In this document: one piece after another, positions 12,601-23,506 of the stretch | Layout: every line of letters begins with the position of its first letter | Position numbering within the stretch: position 1 is the stretch's first letter | Assembly: GCA_022835595.1 (NCBI GenBank) | Contig: BQUP01000013.1 | Coordinates: 186,001-250,000, forward strand | DNA: 64,000 nt | DNA from: Cystobasidium ongulense | Taxonomy: Eukaryota > Basidiomycota > Cystobasidiomycetes > Cystobasidiales > Cystobasidiaceae | Reading direction: 5' to 3' | Made by a program: the position numbers and the translations under genes | Notes under the pieces: generated by a model | Told to the model about the DNA's origin: nothing | The model's input: the letters and a program-made list of their open reading frames with translations, nothing else | Database searches by the model: none

Positions 12601-12952
12601 GGAAACAGCATTGGGGAAATTGATCTATATGCTCAAGTTCTCGATACCATCTTTGACGTGTACGGTGAAGAGACAAGATCATACGATGTGGTGTTTGGGA
12701 AGCTAGGATTCTTGGGTGCTTTGAGCGCTGTTCTAGCTCCATTCAAGCGATTGGTGAGTTGCGTGAAATGCCTTCGACCAAAAAGCGACTTAGACGGAGA
12801 CTGATCATGTTCATCCTCACCTGGTTGTCAATCCACAGACAAAAGCCGTAGACAAGAGGAAGCACCCGGACACACGAACAGCTGCAGATGCAGCCTTGCT
12901 GAATCTACCTGCTTTCGTCAATTATCGGAAAGAGGTACAGAAAAAGGCATGA
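9668..12952 (+). CDS. SYO1: Symportin-like ARM-repeat protein (5S RNP import)
   Basis: Exons 9668..9868, 9952..10170, 10272..10441, 10548..10693, 10797..12226, 12303..12449, 12544..12753 and 12839..12952 give 878 aa. Syo1 co-imports ribosomal proteins uL18 (Rpl5) and uL5 (Rpl11) as a 5S RNP precursor. Family evidence: a basic N-terminus (MPKSAARRKRIR), then ARM repeats with the characteristic run VLDKLSSDSADDRLWA, ALQSKNIVGTLINLL, EACGAIRNLAIEGG and CLAETSDKAFKAI. A long acidic segment encoded at about 11860-12000 matches the family's acidic loop. It is longer than yeast Syo1 (about 620 aa) because of Ser- and Glu-rich inserts in exon 5. The start is the first ATG, giving the expected basic N-terminus. 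An incorrect phase choice at intron 1 would lose the LSSxD motif, which fixes the splice. Confidence 0.88.
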
Positions 12953-13682
12953 CGATAGGGAACGAGGGAAGAGCGCTTGTAAGATGGCAGGACTGTGTAG
13001 TCTCCGAATATTGACGGGTATGTTTCAATACTAGCAGTAGTGATCTCCATGAATTTGGAAATGCATGCTATGATTCGAGAGAAAGATTCACTCACGCCTT
13101 TTTGTCGCCTTTTCACTTTGGCTTTCCGGCATGTCATCTTTTCTCGATGATGATCTTTTTGCCCGCCCGATGCCCGATACGGGGAGATTTGAATTGATCT
13201 CGGTTTTTCGCTCTCGCGCTTCGTTCAATTCGCCGCCATCCTGCCTGCCTTTAACTTGGGCGCTGGATCCACGCAGGGAATACTAATTGGATTAATCCAG
13301 GATTAGTAGGATTGTTTACAATTCTATCCACTCCAATCTACCGCTCGTTACTGCTCTGTCCGCGGCTCGACGGAAACACGCTGCGACGAATCAATCAATC
13401 ATTCAGATCAATTCAAGGCAATCAGGCATCGCGAGAAAAGAAAGCAGGCGTGATCTGCGGCAATCTGATAGCAGACTATCGTTGCTACCGTGTCGTTGAT
13501 AGCAGTCTCAAGCGTCTCTGTACGCGAGGTGAGTGGTGGATGTCTGCTGCTTGTCGAGGCTTCCCGCTGAGGCATGCTTGCTTCGCCCATCATCGAAAAG
13601 GCGAACAACAGTCTGCAGGAAATCCGCAATCAAACAACACCGCGACTTGCACCACTCAAACACGCCCAAGAACGACATTATC
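12953..13682. promoter_or_regulatory. Upstream region of the BED-finger gene
   Basis: 730 nt between the SYO1 stop and the next ATG. An open frame (13533-) runs into the gene in frame from an alternative codon without an earlier ATG. No conserved element was recognised. Confidence 0.45.
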
Positions 13683-13904
13683 ATGAGCGCAGGTCCTGCT
13701 TCGGGACTTCAGAGCTCTGCTGGACCTCCCGGGCAAGCTGGTGGGAGGCACGAGCAAGGCAGTGCCCCGACCTCGACGCCTTCAGGCTTCAACTTTGAGC
13801 CAGCCAGCATATTCGACTGGGCAAGCTCGCATCACACTGCCCAGCACCATCAACCTGGCCGTGGGACTGCATCGCTTTATTATCAGCATGCTCCTGCTCC
13901 TCAA

Positions 13905-13936
<32 letters not shown>

Positions 13937-14955
13937 ACAACAACAACAACAAGCTCCTCAGCCTACCCACAGCTTGGATCTTGTTAGCGCCCTAGGAGGT
14001 GGCAATAGCTCTATGAATGCTGGACCTGGCCAGCAGCATGACGACGATGACGACGAAGATGATGAAGACGATGACGACGACGACGATGGCCGACAGGAAA
14101 AGAGCAACGGTCAAATCAATAACAATCTGGGCAGGAAGAGGGTAAGAGGATCCGGACCAACGCACAGATTAAACCGCAAAGGCGGAGGAAGACCAAAGGA
14201 CTTTATATGGGCATACTTTGATGGTGCGCTCCCTCTCTCGCTTCCTCCGCTGAGCCTTTACATGTTTGTCAGAGACTGACATTATTCATGCACGTGCACA
14301 ATCTCGCATTCCTTTGCATGCTCCCTTCACAGAACACCACACACCCATGCCAACAGCAGAAAACCCGAAAGCCGTCCGACACTCTGCTGAATGCAAAGCT
14401 TGTGGATGGACGTGCGAACAACCGAAGGCCTTCCGAATGAGACAGCACGTCGTTTTGAACTGCGAAAACCTGCCTGATGCTGAAAAGCAGAGGGTACAAC
14501 AGATTCAGCAACAGAAAGATGCAGCAATTGAGCAGAAGAAGCACAACAAGCGTTCAAATTCAAACAACGATGGGATAATTGCAAGTGAAGTCATGGGTGG
14601 TGCAAGTGCTGGTGGCGGTAATAGCGTGGATGCTCATCTCAACGGAGCCTCGTTTGGAGACATGTTCAGTCGCCTGAGCAATGTACACCCGAGCAACAGC
14701 GGGTCTGGCGATGCATCCTACTTTTCCTATGCAGCCTTGGGAGGTGGCGGCCCTCAGGATCCATCTTCCTCTCTTGCGGGAACAAGCGGCCTCTCTGGAA
14801 CAGTACCAACCGCGAGCACCTCTGTCGACAAACAAGGCAACTACAAAACAAGCAGCTCGAGTGGCAGCAAGAAGAAGAGAAAGAAGGAAGACAGCACCTC
14901 TAATACCGTCAATAGCAACTGGAACTTGTCGTCGTTCCTTGGTGGTGCCCCGTGA
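13683..14955 (+). CDS. BED-type zinc-finger protein with polyQ and acidic tracts
   Basis: Exons 13683..14223 and 14333..14955 give 387 aa. The N-terminal half is low complexity: 17 consecutive Gln (13902..13952) and a 19-residue almost pure Asp/Glu run (about 14040..14090). A basic linker (GRKRVRGSGPTHR) follows. Across the intron lies a BED finger: the aromatic FIWAYF, then CKACGW and MRQHVVLNC, supplying C-x2-C and H-x5-C ligands. BED fingers bind DNA and occur in transposases and in domesticated transcription or chromatin proteins. No transposase domain is seen here, so a nuclear DNA-binding role is inferred. The C-terminus is Ser/Gly-rich with a KKKRKKE stretch resembling an NLS. The stop at 14953 overlaps a possible GTGAGT donor (14952), so a further 3' exon cannot be ruled out. 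Confidence 0.75.
13902..13952 (+). repeat. CAG/CAA repeat coding 17 glutamines
   Basis: Uninterrupted Gln codons with mixed CAG and CAA. The 3' half is nearly pure CAA. It lies in the BED-finger gene and is a likely length polymorphism. Confidence 0.95.
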
Positions 14956-15172
14956 GTCGCGCTTGACCAGTCGATCGATATGTTGTCAAAACATGCCCAA
15001 TGCCTGCTTTAGTTGGTGAAGTGATGCAGAAGCTGACTCGCTTGAATCTCATCTTTCTCTGTGCTCGCCTATGACTCGCTCCCTCGCCGTGGTCTCTGCT
15101 CCCGGCCTGCTCGCATCTCCACTCCCTTATCAACGAACGACCGACGTGATCGATAGTAGCAGTCCGAATAAA

Positions 15173-15664
15173 ATGGGCAAGTCACCCATCACTTGCCACG
15201 GTGAGTTGCTTGCCCAACCTGCATATGCTTAGCATCTTCCTGAACATGCTTACCGTCACTTTGCTACAGTCCTCGACTCGAGTGCGGGCAGACCTGGCTC
15301 GTCTATCAAGATAAGGATGGACCAGCTCGGCCAGACTGGATTCCTGCATGTAGCAACAGGGTATGTGCTCTCTTCTACAGGCCAGACGTGGTGTTCTCAT
15401 GCTCAATATGTCTCTTGCCTGCTGGTCAACAGGGAAACTGACGCTGACGGTCGCAATAATTCCTTGCTACCGAGCACGCTCAAAATCGACAAGAATGCAA
15501 TCTACAAGATGACATTTTATACTCGAGAGTATTTCAGTACTAAAGGCGTAGAATCTTTCTATCCTTTTGTAGAAGTTGTCTTTGAAGTCAAAGAACCGGA
15601 TGAGCACCATCATATCGCTTTATTACTTAGTCCATATTCGTACACTACTTATAGAGGTTCATAG
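15173..15664 (+). CDS. 5-hydroxyisourate hydrolase (transthyretin-like)
   Basis: Exons 15173..15200, 15270..15360 and 15433..15664 give 116 aa, the normal family length. The enzyme hydrolyses 5-hydroxyisourate, the urate oxidase product, to OHCU in the uric-acid to allantoin pathway. Diagnostic segments are all present: ITCHVLDSSAG at the N-terminus (catalytic His), GETDADGR (substrate Arg), HHHIALLLSPYSYTTYRGS at the end (catalytic His and the YRGS C-terminal signature). No PTS1 tripeptide or N-terminal PTS2 is evident, so cytosolic location is likely. It follows the BED gene by 217 nt on the same strand. UBC12 converges from the right. Confidence 0.95.
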
Positions 15665-16137
15665 ATCAGTTTATGATTGAGTCTCACTCAAACTAGCAGT
15701 GAGGGATTATGTGGCAGTACTCAATAAGAATAGGTTGGGTTTACGAAAGAGGTTAATAGGTGTAGTCGTATAACGAACCGAAGAAGGAAGTCTTGCATAA
15801 ATCTGTAAAATTAGGGAATAATTCTCGGGGCCATTAGTCTGAGAACGAGCATTCTGTGCATATGCACGATCTGCTATGGAGTGCTGATTACTGAGCCTAG
15901 TAAATACATTATGATACATCGCAGACCGAATTTGACAGCGCAACAAAACACGATTGAGAGTGAAGCCTACAATATTTTGCCGTTTCCACTAGAAAGTAAT
16001 GTCTAGTGTTTATCTAGGCAGATCTTCTCTCTAAAATCTCCGAACAACAGGTTCTAGCCTTCTCTCGCAGGCCTGTCGTATATGTAAGTCTCCTGCGAGG
16101 GCCCTTTGATAGATGGAAATGCTATGTGTGCCAATAT
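15665..16137. other. Convergent 3' flanks of HIU hydrolase and UBC12
   Basis: 473 nt between two convergent stop codons. No coding or RNA feature was recognised. Confidence 0.6.
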
Positions 16138-17135
16138 TCACGCTAGCACATTGTCGTAGGTCACGCCTAACACTGCACCTCCACGCAGACTGCGCTGGAC
16201 ATCCCTCGCGAACTTTGAGCGGTCTTTGCGCAGTTCTTCAGCAGCCTCTGTATAAAGTCCGAGGATTAGGGTGGTCATGTGAATTAGCCTGTGTAATCGG
16301 CTCTAAAGGTGTTATGACATGACTTACCCTTGTTCAGTGGATCGTCCGCGTTGGGTTCGAGGAAGAGGAATTGCAAGCCGAACAGAACGGTATTCAGATT
16401 CAGAACAGGCTTCCAGTCTTCACGGAGGATATTTAAGCAGATGTTTCCTTCTAGATCAATGTTGGGATGGTAGATCTGCAGTGTTCAAAGTCCAGGAAAG
16501 GTCAGCAGTTGCTCAGAGTGTACCGCACCGGAGAGAGCGTAAGAACCTTGAAGACTGACTTTTGGCACACACTTCACTTTTGGAGGTTTATGTGGGTAGT
16601 CTTCGGAAATGTTGAATGTGAATTTGAAAGAACCGCCCTTGTACATGCCTGCGTACACAGCGTGGCGAAAAAGGCATAGGAATAGAATCACCACTTAGAT
16701 GTATAAGCCTTGTTAGCGAATGTTGGAACTCACCCTCGTCTGGCTTGACAACGAGCTCGAATACAAGCTTCTTGGAAGGGTCTGGATGGGTGATTGTCAT
16801 TGTGGAAGGCAGCTCGAGTTCGGTCAGATCTGAATATAGGGACAGCACCATAAGTGAATGGAGATGTCAGTCAGCCAACGGATCCTGTCCTGTTTAGAGA
16901 ATCTTAGACAGTGCGCACCCTTCTGCACTCGTAGCTCAGCAGCCGACGTCTTGGGCCGCTTTTTGGCTGCTGCATCTTCGTTCTTCTTCATAGACCATAT
17001 CTGCGGGTATTTTTTGAGACAGGAATGGTCAGTTTGTGTGATTAGTAGTCCTGATTGATAGCCTGCATGGCCGTGAGGAGGCCCTGCAGCTTCCATGATA
17101 GCAGATCGACCTTTCGCGCAACTCACCTTTATCAT
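16138..17135 (-). CDS. UBC12: NEDD8-conjugating enzyme E2 (UBC12)
   Basis: Exons 17127..17135, 16919..17000, 16734..16829, 16560..16648, 16328..16475 and 16138..16247 give 177 aa. It transfers NEDD8/Rub1 to cullins. The N-terminal MIKIWSMKK is the UBC12-specific docking tail for the NEDD8 E1. It is produced only if the 9-nt first exon (MIK) is spliced to exon 2. The UBC fold follows: [19 protein letters not shown], the active-site Cys in [12 protein letters not shown] (about residue 105), [10 protein letters not shown], and the C-terminus [17 protein letters not shown], close to other UBC12 tails. Length matches the family (about 180 aa). Confidence 0.95.
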
Positions 17136-17642
17136 CTTAGACGGAGCTGACCTGACGGGTCCAGTGTCTAGACTACTGCTTCTCCCGAATAATCAAGTCG
17201 AACCACAGGCAAAAAGAGGTGTATCCGAGTGTTGTCGAGGATCAATTGGGTTGCAGCGGAAGAGAGTAAGCAGGCGAGCTGTTCTCGTGATGTGCCCAAG
17301 TCAATCGGTTTGGATGATGATAAAGTAGATGGAGAGACCACGAGCTGCAAGAGATTCAAGATGGGACAATACGAGCTACATACACATGCACGCTTGCTTG
17401 ATGCATGGCATTCGCGCAGGCATGACTGACTCGACAACTCAACGCAGACAGGTGGCAAACGGCAGTTACCACCGAGGTGCGATGTTCACGCCTGGTGGAA
17501 TGGCCGAATACCACTACTAAACTTGATGAACGAACACTCCAGACTGGGGTGCCTTTCGCTGGCCACTTTCCTGGCTCTTGTCGCTCGCCACTGCCTGCGT
17601 GGCCCTTGTCCGCTATCCAACTCGACGTGCCCCGACTGAGCG
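17136..17642. promoter_or_regulatory. Divergent promoter region, UBC12 / ATG15
   Basis: 507 nt between two divergent start codons, presumably holding both promoters. No recognisable element. Confidence 0.5.
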
Positions 17643-19593
17643 ATGATTCTCCGGCAGCACTCTGGCAGCGACCATTCGGCGACCCGCTCAACTCGAAGAA
17701 CACTCCATGTCTCGTACACGCCCATCCTGCTCGGCCTCGTCGCTGGGGCACTCTTGCTGTCACCCGCGTCATCACCCCTCGCCATCGTCAATGCAGCTGC
17801 AGTCGAGGTCCATACTCACGATGGGCAGCCTCAATTGACCTTTCAAGCTCCGAGGAACCGCCAGGCTGCTTTGAGCTCACACCGGCCATCCAGCTCAAGT
17901 CAATCCTTCTCTCTCACCCACGCCATTCACCTCGGCGGCGATCGATACCCGGGTCTCCAAGCTCACCATTCTTTCCATCCTGGAAGCTACGATGTTCTAC
18001 TGCTCGACAAGGACATTACGGGAGACCGCCCAGCTTCTTCCTCGGAAGACGAGGTGCGCATCTATGGAAGCGATGAAATGCAAGTCAAGTCTGTCAAGCA
18101 AAAGATATGGCGGCCTTCTCATCCTGGAGGGTCAGAGGTGTATGAAGCAGCTCGGCGGCGGAAGTTTCACAGGAACAACATAAAGATACAACAGCTAGCT
18201 GACCAGCTTACATGGAGAGAGATAGAGGTCGATGCTCCGGACGTGTCGGACGTGCACACCCTCGCCACGCTCGCCAAGATGTCAAGCAATGCATACTCTA
18301 CGCCCAACAGCGGCTGGTACGACATCACCAACGACACCCTGTCAGACGGTAGACAATACAACTTTTCAAGCTCATTCGGATGGCAGGAGGATGGCATAAG
18401 AGGACACGTGTTTTCTTCCGGTCCGAATAACGAAAGCATCATCATCGCTTTGAAAGGCACATCTTCATTCGTAGGAGGTGGAGAGACGGGAAGAAACGAT
18501 AAAGTGAACGACAACCTTTTGTTCTCATGCTGCTGCGCGAGAATCGATTGGTCATGGACCCCGGTGTGCGATTGCTATGCAGGAAGAGGGGAAGATCCTC
18601 CATCAAATGACACTACAGCAGCTTTGCCCTCGGCCACAAGCAAATTCGAAGATCAAGTTTACGTCAATAGATGCAACCTTACATGCTTAGAAGATGCACT
18701 CATCGAGAAATCAGTCTACTTTCCTCTCGCCACCGATCTTTTCAATAATATAACCTATCTATACCCCACTTCCAAGATCTGGCTCACTGGCCATTCACTC
18801 GGTGGAGCACTGGCTTCAATGCTGGCTACTACGTTTGGAGTGCCTTGCGTTACATTCGAAGCACCTGGAGATCAGCTTGCAGCCCGCCGGCTGCATCTGC
18901 CTCTACCTCCTGGATCGAATTGGGACGATAAGCGACCGGACTTTGGTATTACACAAGTCTACACCAATTCAGATCCAATACCTCAAGGCGTAGTAAGCGG
19001 ATGCCTCTGCCTAGCAGTTCACCCTTCTTCGCAGGGCTGATTTTCTCTCACTCTCACAGTGCACTGGCGCGTTCTCTACCTGTGGCTTGGTAGGGTTCGC
19101 TCTAGAGTCCAAGTGCCACACTGGACAAACCATCATATACGACGCTGTCGGCAAGCTGGGATGGGCCGTCGACATCCGCACTCATCGAATAGGCACACTT
19201 ATCGAAAGACTGCTCATCCCGGACTGGGACAAAGAAGAGGCGAGTGGTAAGGAAGAGAGCACTGCCTTTGTGTCGGACCTGTTAGCTAGACCCAAGATAG
19301 ACAAACCGAATAATAGATGGTTCTCGTGGGGCTGGCCTTGGCCCCGACCTGGCAAAGGTAAACGAGGTCATGGAGATGATGATCTCGATTCTGGCGATCC
19401 AGACGATCAGCCCGACGAAGGCGATGGCGATGGCGATGATGGCAATGAGCCTGAAGAACCAACAGATCCTGCGCAACCACCTCCTCACAAGGGCAAGCCT
19501 TCAAAGTCGCATGTTCCCAAACCTCAGATCAACTCGGAATGCAGGGATTGCTTCAAGTGGGAATTCTTCGATGACTTTGGTGGGAAGGCGTAG
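17643..19593 (+). CDS. ATG15: Autophagy lipase Atg15 (class 3 lipase)
   Basis: Exons 17643..18992 and 19060..19593 give 627 aa. Atg15 is a vacuolar phospholipase that lyses autophagic and MVB vesicles after delivery through the MVB pathway. A single N-terminal hydrophobic segment (about residues 25-50) is the expected type II signal-anchor. The lipase domain contains ALKGTSSFVGG, the nucleophile elbow GHSLG (Ser at about 385), FEAPGDQLAARRLHL, and ALESKCHTGQTIIYD across the splice, all typical of Atg15. The C-terminal 150 residues are Asp/Gly/Pro-rich low complexity ending in a short conserved-looking C-x2-C motif (CRDCFKWEFF). N-glycosylation-type NxS/T sites are frequent in the lumenal part. 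The intron at 18993..19059 restores the CTGAFSTC segment. Confidence 0.94.
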
Positions 19594-20298
19594 TGTGCGG
19601 TATTCTACTTCATTTCCCTCTGCTCTTATTCAATATGCTCGGTTGCATTTTACCGTTTCACGCAACTTTTTCAGATTACATCCTTTTCCATCAGGCATTG
19701 CATTTATATGTAGCATAACCGAAGCCGTACATCGTTGTGACACGAGGTGTGATCATCAGTGTAATTACGCTGCAGGCCTCTCTGCGCAGTGGTCTTGCCA
19801 GAGGGTGCAAGTGGTGTCCTCGTCAAAGAGGCACGTGATCGAGGATGTGGCAATTGACTTGAGGAGAGCTGTTTACGCCAGACGAGTACAGCTTGTCCTG
19901 TGCTTGATTGAAAAAGTACACAACATCTTCATGTGCCCTACTGCTGCTATCACTCGCTTTCCGAGCCGTCTTCAAGGCCCGATGCGCCTCCTCTTGGCTG
20001 CCCCGCACAATGGTCGACGCGCCCTGTTCAGAGGCAAGCAGGCCAGCAAGCAGCATCGCGACAGCGGATAGCACATACTCTGCACTGTGTGCCGATGTCA
20101 ACCCTGCAGCCTTGGTTTCCATCTCGCGGTTCTGCGTGTCGAAACGCGTCGTGAGGCAGCGCTCATCGCATGTTCGCCCGCCGCCAACTCCACTGAATGC
20201 ACAGATCCGCCATGCACAGCACCATCCAACGGCAAGCTGCGAGATGATCCCTCGTCTCTTGTCTCTGCTCCATCCATCCGTTTCCAACTGTCCTCGAG
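19594..20298. promoter_or_regulatory. Upstream region of paralogue A
   Basis: 705 nt between the ATG15 stop and paralogue A. It should contain the A promoter. Open frames on both strands are not supported by homology or splicing. Confidence 0.45.
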
Positions 20299-22741
20299 AT
20301 GCCTGAAGCTGCGCCTGCCCCCGAGGTCGAAGACAAGGTGTTCTGCTACCTCTGCCGTTGCCGTCTCTCGTCGCTCAAGCCCGTCGCCATCAACAAGACA
20401 CGAGCCCACGACGTCCGCAACAACACGCACATCAAGCACTGGATACTGCCTGAAGCACACCACACAGATGGCGTCAAAACCAGGCTGTGGACGCGCACAG
20501 AGGCCAACGAGGCCTTCATCTCCGCGTGCTATATATGCCACCAGGCAGCCGAGAACTCTTTCACTTCTGTCGAACGCGCTGTGTTCGTCAATACACCCTC
20601 CAAACTCAAGAATGCGCTCATAGAGATCGGATGGAGAGAGTGCGTAGCTTGTCTTCCCTGTTTCTTGCGTTGTCGAGTCCGTATAGCTAATGTTGTTCTT
20701 CGCTTAATCCAGCGTGCGCAATTCAGGCAAACTGACTGTAGGCTAATATACGTGTCTAGTATTGTACTCGTACCTAGCTAAAAATCACCTGCCATACACC
20801 AGCCTGCCAAGCTAAAGAATTACAAGTGGCGGACCCAAGAGCTGTGAGTGGACTTCGTGTTCAAAGCATGTGGCGTACGTACAAGCAAAGCAGAGACTGA
20901 TGGTAACACTTACTACTCCTAAAATCACAGGCTAGACTACAAATTGAAGAACTGCACCTTCAAGTGAGTTTCTTTACTGGCTGATCTACTCGTTCTCGGC
21001 AGCAATTGACTGCGCACTTCTCACTCCCTTGCAGCGATGTGACAGATTTGTGGTCAACGAAAGGAGACCTTAACTCCTTGGTAAACAAGGGGGAAGCTCT
21101 CGATATGTGGGTGAAAGCAACAAAAGACGGAGAGGCGCTGGCGGAGCGTCTGGAGACTCGTCTAACGACCAAGCACGACGCCGATATCGCCGGCGTGAAG
21201 GGTCAGATTGATGTCGCAACTGAAAAGCTGGAGCAGCTCAAAGAAAAATTCGAGGAATTGGAAGAGACCGTCGATGAAGATGAACGTGATGTTGAGGTCG
21301 CCGTTGAAGTCGAAGTCAAGACTCCCGCGCATGGAAATAAAAAGCTCATCGGTATCCTAAGGAGGGATCTCGATATGATCAAGGAGGAGCTGGAGACCTA
21401 CAAAGAGTCAAAAAACACAGAGGACCGAGCAAGGGACGAAAAGCTACACCTGCTACTCGCTGGCTTCGAAGAGCTCAAAGCTGGCCAATCACAAACGAAG
21501 CGCCTCCAGAGACACATTGAAAAGCTCGAATGGAAGCTGACGGAAGCTACCGCTCCTTTAGCTTCTGCTAGTGCAAAGGGCAAAGGCAAACGAAAGAGGG
21601 AAGAAGAAGCCAGACCTGCTCAATTCCCCCCAACTGCCAATCAAGTAATGGCTGATGCTGAAGCTGTTCTGTAAGTTGCCATTTTAGTAGTGTCAGGCTC
21701 GAGCACATGGCTGTCAGCGAGAGGACAAAAGGGCAGCGGCTGACTCTGCAGCGGTCTTGTTCCTACCACGTCTGCAATAACAGTGCCAAGAAGAATCGCA
21801 AGATCTGGACACAGATATCTCATTCGGACTCCGGATCGACGGACGCATCTTCAGATGAGGAAGCAGTTCAACAACGTCCCTCCAAGGTGCCACCGCCCGC
21901 CAAGAGGCGGCGTGTAGATGATGGGGTTGAAGTCTCGATTCCGACTCATCCTACTGCAAGAAGGTCTGGGCAATCAGTGTCTTCCCCATCTGCAAAGCCG
22001 GCGGTGGCCAGAAATGTAGCAACCAAAAACGCGGCCAGAAATACAATATATCATACAACAAATGATGCAAGAATTAGCACAGCAAACGTCTATCATGAGC
22101 AGCCTACTCCTGCAGAGGTAGTTGCTGCTGAGGCTGCTTCGACCGAGAAGGCGAGACAAGCAGCGCTCGCAAAGGAGGTCCAACAAAGAGAGGAAATTGC
22201 CGAAGCTCTTAGACAGGCAGCTGTTAGGCAGGCAGTTGACAATATAGTGGGATCGACTACGATTAAAAAGAGAATTCCTGCTGTCGACATGTCTCCTTCT
22301 CGACAAGCAGCAGCTGCCTCCTCTTCCGGTACCTCGGACAGACGACCTGCTTTGTATCCATCTCCTCGAACAAGCGCATCTGGATCGACCTCGCAACATG
22401 GACGTGGCAGTTCTGAAGAGCAGGAGGAGAATAAACCGCAAAGCAGCAACACTGTTGCAGGCGGTATCAACATTACTGCGAATGCTCCAGCTCGTACTAG
22501 CTCGGACGGAATCAGAAGCATCTTTCCATCACTTCAACGAGAAGACTCCGTCCCGTCGACCCTACCAGATCTGCCTTTTATGGGCAAGAAAGCTAAGGTA
22601 CCCATCAAGTCTGAGGATCTTGTGCAAGAGATTAATGATGAGCCAGTCTATGTCGCTCATGAAGCATCTGCAAGATCAGTAAGGCAGGAGCAACGTCAAT
22701 CTCTGATCGACAGCGCCAAAAAGGAGGATCAGGAGCATTGA
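20299..22741 (+). CDS. Unrecognised CxxC...CYIC protein, paralogue A
   Basis: Exons 20299..20639, 20713..20737, 20812..20843, 20931..20963, 21035..21670 and 21784..22741 give 674 aa. I do not recognise the family. Exons 1-4 (about 145 aa) encode a module shared with paralogues B and C: CYLC at residues 16-19, ILPEAHH near 50, ACYIC with Cys 77 and 80, FTSVERA, LKNALIEIGW, then a short stretch ending in LLDYKLKN. The two CxxC pairs, 57 residues apart, suggest a metal-binding fold (inference). The tail starts at exon 5, a long charged heptad-like region (about residues 145-330) likely to form coiled coil. Exon 6 is Ser/Ala/Gln-rich and disordered, with a basic patch (PPAKRRRVDDG) resembling a nuclear localisation signal. 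Micro-exons 2-4 (25, 32, 33 nt) were placed by similarity to B and C and by frame closure. Confidence 0.75.
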
Positions 22742-23506
22742 AAGGTACTACTACCAGGAAGTGTTGCAGCTGAAGGACAGCGGAGAAGTAATAAGTTATG
22801 AGGTTGGGCAGGCCGTCTGCCTCAGTGATGCAGCAGAAGGGTTGCACGCCGGCTCTGAATACGTCGAAGGCTAGCACGGTATGCGCATACACGGCATGGT
22901 GCGGCTAGATACCCCCAAATTTAATTGTATTGGGCTTGGATATTAGAAGATTTAGACGGACTTTAGCTTATCACATCGTAATTCGAGCCTATATGCTCTC
23001 TTCTCAATCCAGCACAGAGTGATCGGACTTTGCCGAGCACCAATCTTGCGGCTTTCGAGCTTGGTTTCCCTTACCTTGACATTGATGCATACTATACTCT
23101 GCCAGAGAAGACAAGCGCGATGAATGCGTCTGGACCTTGCCTATTCTGCTCTCGCTACACTACAGCATACGACGGTACTTTGCAGCTGATTCGAACGACG
23201 CCACGCCGCGGAAGCATGAAGCTTTCGTCTAATATTCTCCAAGCATGCTGAAGCACGAGAGTTGACTATGGCAAGCTTACCTTTGGCTGTTCAGCTTCTC
23301 TTTCTTTCCTTTCCATCCTTCTCGGACGTTCTGCTCGAGATGCAGCCCGGAACAGTGCCGCGAAACTGCGATTGAGTACTGACCGAGCGAGAATGTCGAA
23401 ATTTGATTCTGCACTCTCTCTCTTCTCTAAGTCATCATTGTCATCGTCATCGACATCATCATTACAACCACAACGCAGACCCCGAATAGCGGTCACGGTG
23501 CTCGAC
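22742..23506. promoter_or_regulatory. Spacer between paralogues A and B
   Basis: 765 nt. An in-frame ATG at 23393 lies 38 codons upstream of the conserved start of B, so the start of B could be earlier. Otherwise nothing is recognised. Confidence 0.45.
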
